Shown here piece by piece: positions 4,727 through 6,060 of a stretch of DNA of 6,060 bases (positions within the stretch are counted from its first letter, which is position 1; every line of letters starts with the position of its first letter). The stretch is from assembly GCA_964653045.1 (NCBI GenBank), contig CAZZBW010000034.1, forward strand, positions 1-6,060, in the 5' to 3' direction. Source of the DNA: DAOOPX01 sp964653045 (GTDB lineage Bacteria > Patescibacteriota > Microgenomatia > UBA1400 > PJMF01). The notes under the pieces are model-generated. The model was given only the letters and a program-made list of their open reading frames with translations, had not been told where the DNA came from and did not search any database. The position numbers and the translations under genes were made by a program.

Positions 4727-5266
4727 ATGAAATTAGTCGTTGGCTTGGGGAATCCGGGCAATAATTATCAGCACACTAGGCATAATGCTGGGTTTATGCT
4801 ACTTGATTTACTCGCAGTAGAGTTGGGTGTGGTGTGGAATGAGAGAAAAATATTACAGGTGTTGCACGCAGAGGTTGGAAGCGGAGAAAACAAATTAATC
4901 CTACTCAAACCACAAGGCTTCATGAATCACTCGGGTCAAGTAATAGGGCGGTTTTGGCGCAAAACCGCCCCAATTTCACTCGAAAATCTTTTTATTGCTC
5001 ACGATGATCTCGATTTACCCCTCGGTGAGTATAAGCTCCAGTTTGGTAAAGGTCCTCACGAGCACAACGGCTTGCTCTCAATTTATCAAAACCTTGGCAC
5101 AAAGGATTTTTGGCATGTGCGAATTGGGGTCGATGCTCGCGCCGGTCGGCGCGAGCTAGCTGGACACCAATACTTGCTTCAGCCGTTTCCTCCAGATGAA
5201 AAGTTAGTGCTTGATCAAACACTTATCCGAGTCTTAACTGAGCTCAAAAACCAGGTACAATGGTAA
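4727..5266 (+). CDS. pth: peptidyl-tRNA hydrolase (bacterial Pth1 type)
   Basis: Pth cleaves the ester bond of peptidyl-tRNAs that drop off ribosomes, returning tRNA to the pool; it is cytosolic and normally essential in bacteria. The 179-residue product opens with KLVVGLGNPG (Asn9) and carries HTRHNAGF (catalytic His19), GFMNHSG (Asn67), HDDLDLP (Asp93) and HNGL (Asn114). These correspond to the known active-site set Asn10, His20, Asn68, Asp93 and Asn114 of the E. coli enzyme. The glycine-rich GGxGGHNG of that enzyme is replaced by GKGPHEHNG. The protein is slightly short (E. coli has 194 residues), mainly at the C-terminus. The ATG at 4727 is the only sensible start and has no Shine-Dalgarno sequence. 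The transporter gene begins 3 bp after its stop, so the two may be co-transcribed. Confidence 0.96.
   Translation: MKLVVGLGNPGNNYQHTRHNAGFMLLDLLAVELGVVWNERKILQVLHAEVGSGENKLILLKPQGFMNHSGQVIGRFWRKTAPISLENLFIAHDDLDLPLGEYKLQFGKGPHEHNGLLSIYQNLGTKDFWHVRIGVDARAGRRELAGHQYLLQPFPPDEKLVLDQTLIRVLTELKNQVQW
4946..4970. repeat. perfect inverted repeat in pth, 11-bp arms, 3-nt loop
   Basis: GGGCGGTTTTG (4946-4956) pairs exactly with CAAAACCGCCC (4960-4970) around GCG. It encodes G-R-F-W-R-K-T-A-P (residues 74-82), a surface segment between the Asn67 and Asp93 motifs. It is not followed by a T-run, so a terminator is unlikely. Confidence 0.93.
5135..5156. repeat. perfect inverted repeat in pth, 10-bp arms, 2-nt loop
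   Basis: GCTCGCGCCG (5135-5144) pairs with CGGCGCGAGC (5147-5156) around GT (or 9-bp arms around GGTC). It encodes A-R-A-G-R-R-E-L (residues 137-144), the variable loop after the conserved RIGVD strand. Confidence 0.92.
5234..5261 (+). promoter_or_regulatory. possible promoter of the transporter gene, inside the end of pth
   Basis: TTAACT (5234-5239, 4 of 6 matches) and TACAAT (5256-5261, 5 of 6) are 16 bp apart. Transcription would start about 2 bp before the ATG at 5270. Read-through from pth is an equally good explanation for expression. Confidence 0.3.
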
Positions 5267-5269
5267 ATT

Positions 5270-6060
5270 ATGCCCTTGTTGCGTGAGTCGTATTTGCATT
5301 TGTCCAGCCTCGGTATAGGTCACACTGTAAATCTACGCTGGCTGTATCTCAATCGGGTTCTCAGAGATCTGTCTAACAAGCTGGTTTATTTTTTCTTGCC
5401 CATTTTTTTGTATCAACTTGGTCAAGAACACTTAGCCCAGTGGCTACATCTCGACAGTGTTAAAGCTGGCTTTCTGATGATTATCGCTTATTTTTTGATA
5501 GTTCGACCGATCAATGCAGCACTAGTGATTCCTCTGGGACGATTGGTAAATAAAATTGGATACAGTCAAGCATTAGCCCAATCTTATTTTTTTAAAGCAG
5601 TTAGTTTTGTGTTTATGTATTTGAGTGTGGAGCACCCTGGATTTATTCTGGTCGCTGGTTTTTTTGACGGAATGCAGGGAGCGATGTTTTGGCCCAATTA
5701 TCAAGCTATTTTAAGTAAACAGTCTGATGTTGATTCAATGGGTAAAGACTTGGGATTACTGCATTTTATTTTACAATTTGTGGCGGCAATTTCTCCGGCT
5801 TTGGCCGGTTTGCTGGTTTTCTATTTTGGTTTTGATGCCCTATTCTTGGTTGGGGTTATGGTGTCATTGATGGGCTTAATCACGGCCTTGATGATGGATC
5901 TGCCCAGAGAAAGAGACCAAATTAGTTTTCGCGAGTTTCGCCGCTGGGCCAAGGAAAGAAAGTACATAAAATTTGGGTTGGCCGTCGGCGCGCGCTACGT
6001 CACCGACGTAGCGCTATTTCTCTGGCCGTTGTACCTATTTATTCTACTCAAGGCGGTAGA
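5270..6060 (+). CDS. MFS-type membrane transporter, N-terminal part (runs off the window)
   Basis: The frame is open from the ATG at 5270 to the window edge: 263 codons, no stop. It reads as a polytopic membrane protein, with hydrophobic segments near residues 38-50, 66-88, 106-120, 124-141, 163-186, 189-208 and 247-262. Between the second and third, GRLVNKIGYSQAL (90-102) matches the major facilitator loop motif (GxLaDrxGxkxxl), with Asn in place of the usual Asp. The basic loop P-R-E-R-D-Q to R-K-Y-I-K (212-234) fits the central cytoplasmic loop between the two six-helix halves. About half the protein is therefore missing beyond the edge. No signal peptide is needed; residues 1-35 look cytoplasmic. 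Substrate cannot be inferred. It starts 3 bp after pth and has no clear Shine-Dalgarno sequence. A general MFS assignment is likely; another multi-helix carrier family is possible. Confidence 0.75.
   Translation, partial: MPLLRESYLHLSSLGIGHTVNLRWLYLNRVLRDLSNKLVYFFLPIFLYQLGQEHLAQWLHLDSVKAGFLMIIAYFLIVRPINAALVIPLGRLVNKIGYSQALAQSYFFKAVSFVFMYLSVEHPGFILVAGFFDGMQGAMFWPNYQAILSKQSDVDSMGKDLGLLHFILQFVAAISPALAGLLVFYFGFDALFLVGVMVSLMGLITALMMDLPRERDQISFREFRRWAKERKYIKFGLAVGARYVTDVALFLWPLYLFILLKAV
5992..6014. repeat. perfect inverted repeat in the transporter gene, 10-bp arms, 3-nt loop
   Basis: GCGCTACGTC (5992-6001) pairs exactly with GACGTAGCGC (6005-6014) around ACC. A competing pairing, CGTCGG (5983-5988) with CCGACG (6003-6008), overlaps it. 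It encodes A-R-Y-V-T-D-V-A-L at the start of a transmembrane helix, in DNA clearly more GC-rich than the rest of the gene. Confidence 0.9.

Noticed and set aside
4946..4982. pth hairpin as an intrinsic terminator.
   Set aside because: Mid-gene, with no T-run after the stem on either strand.
4992..5222. Antisense open frame of 76 codons opposite pth.
   Set aside because: Opposite the conserved half of pth, rich in Arg and His as mirror frames often are; no independent support.
848..6014. The hairpins as a CRISPR array, REP family or DNA uptake sequences.
   Set aside because: Arms and loops differ at each site, spacing is irregular, and all lie inside coding sequence; these systems need a shared unit.

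Overview
The window is a compact stretch of bacterial chromosome, mid-40s % GC by eye. It holds five recognisable protein genes, almost no intergenic space and no RNA gene, insertion sequence or CRISPR array. The bacterial-type peptidyl-tRNA hydrolase, the TATAAT-like -10 boxes and the standard stop codons point to Bacteria. The full-length ATP-dependent DNA ligase, the style of the Fic protein, the small family-2 glycosyltransferases and the lack of Shine-Dalgarno sequences recall Candidate Phyla Radiation (Patescibacteria) genomes, perhaps Microgenomates. That placement is an inference from remembered family features, not a search result.

Layout, left to right: an edge of about 135 bp with a -10 box and a possible divergent gene start; a Fic-domain protein with a C-terminal winged helix (+); an ATP-dependent DNA ligase (+) with its own promoter in the short gap; a small GT2 glycosyltransferase (+); a second GT2 glycosyltransferase on the minus strand that overlaps the first tail to tail by 17 bp; a 57-bp divergent promoter region; peptidyl-tRNA hydrolase pth (+); and, 3 bp later, an MFS-type membrane transporter (+) that runs off the right edge. 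The genes do not form one pathway. They mix protein modification, DNA joining, glycan or lipid glycosylation, ribosome rescue and transport, as expected of a small gene-dense genome.

The most striking signal is not a gene. Every complete gene, and the partial transporter, carries perfect or nearly perfect inverted repeats inside its reading frame. At least seven have arms of 10-17 bp and loops of 2-11 nt, one has 14-bp arms around a nested hairpin, and several more have 8-9 bp arms. The arm sequences differ from site to site, so this is not one repeat family. Most lie in frame without an obvious insertion, in both conserved and variable protein segments. By chance fewer than 0.1 such 10-bp hairpins would be expected here. 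I read this as the footprint of a hairpin-generating mutational process (quasipalindrome correction by template switching) or of selection for folded DNA or mRNA. One site in the ligase is different: it matches a widely dispersed short repeat family and seems to add about 13 residues to the protein.

A second theme is translation initiation. Several start codons lie only 6-10 bp after a -10 hexamer and lack a Shine-Dalgarno sequence, which suggests leaderless or very short-leader mRNAs.
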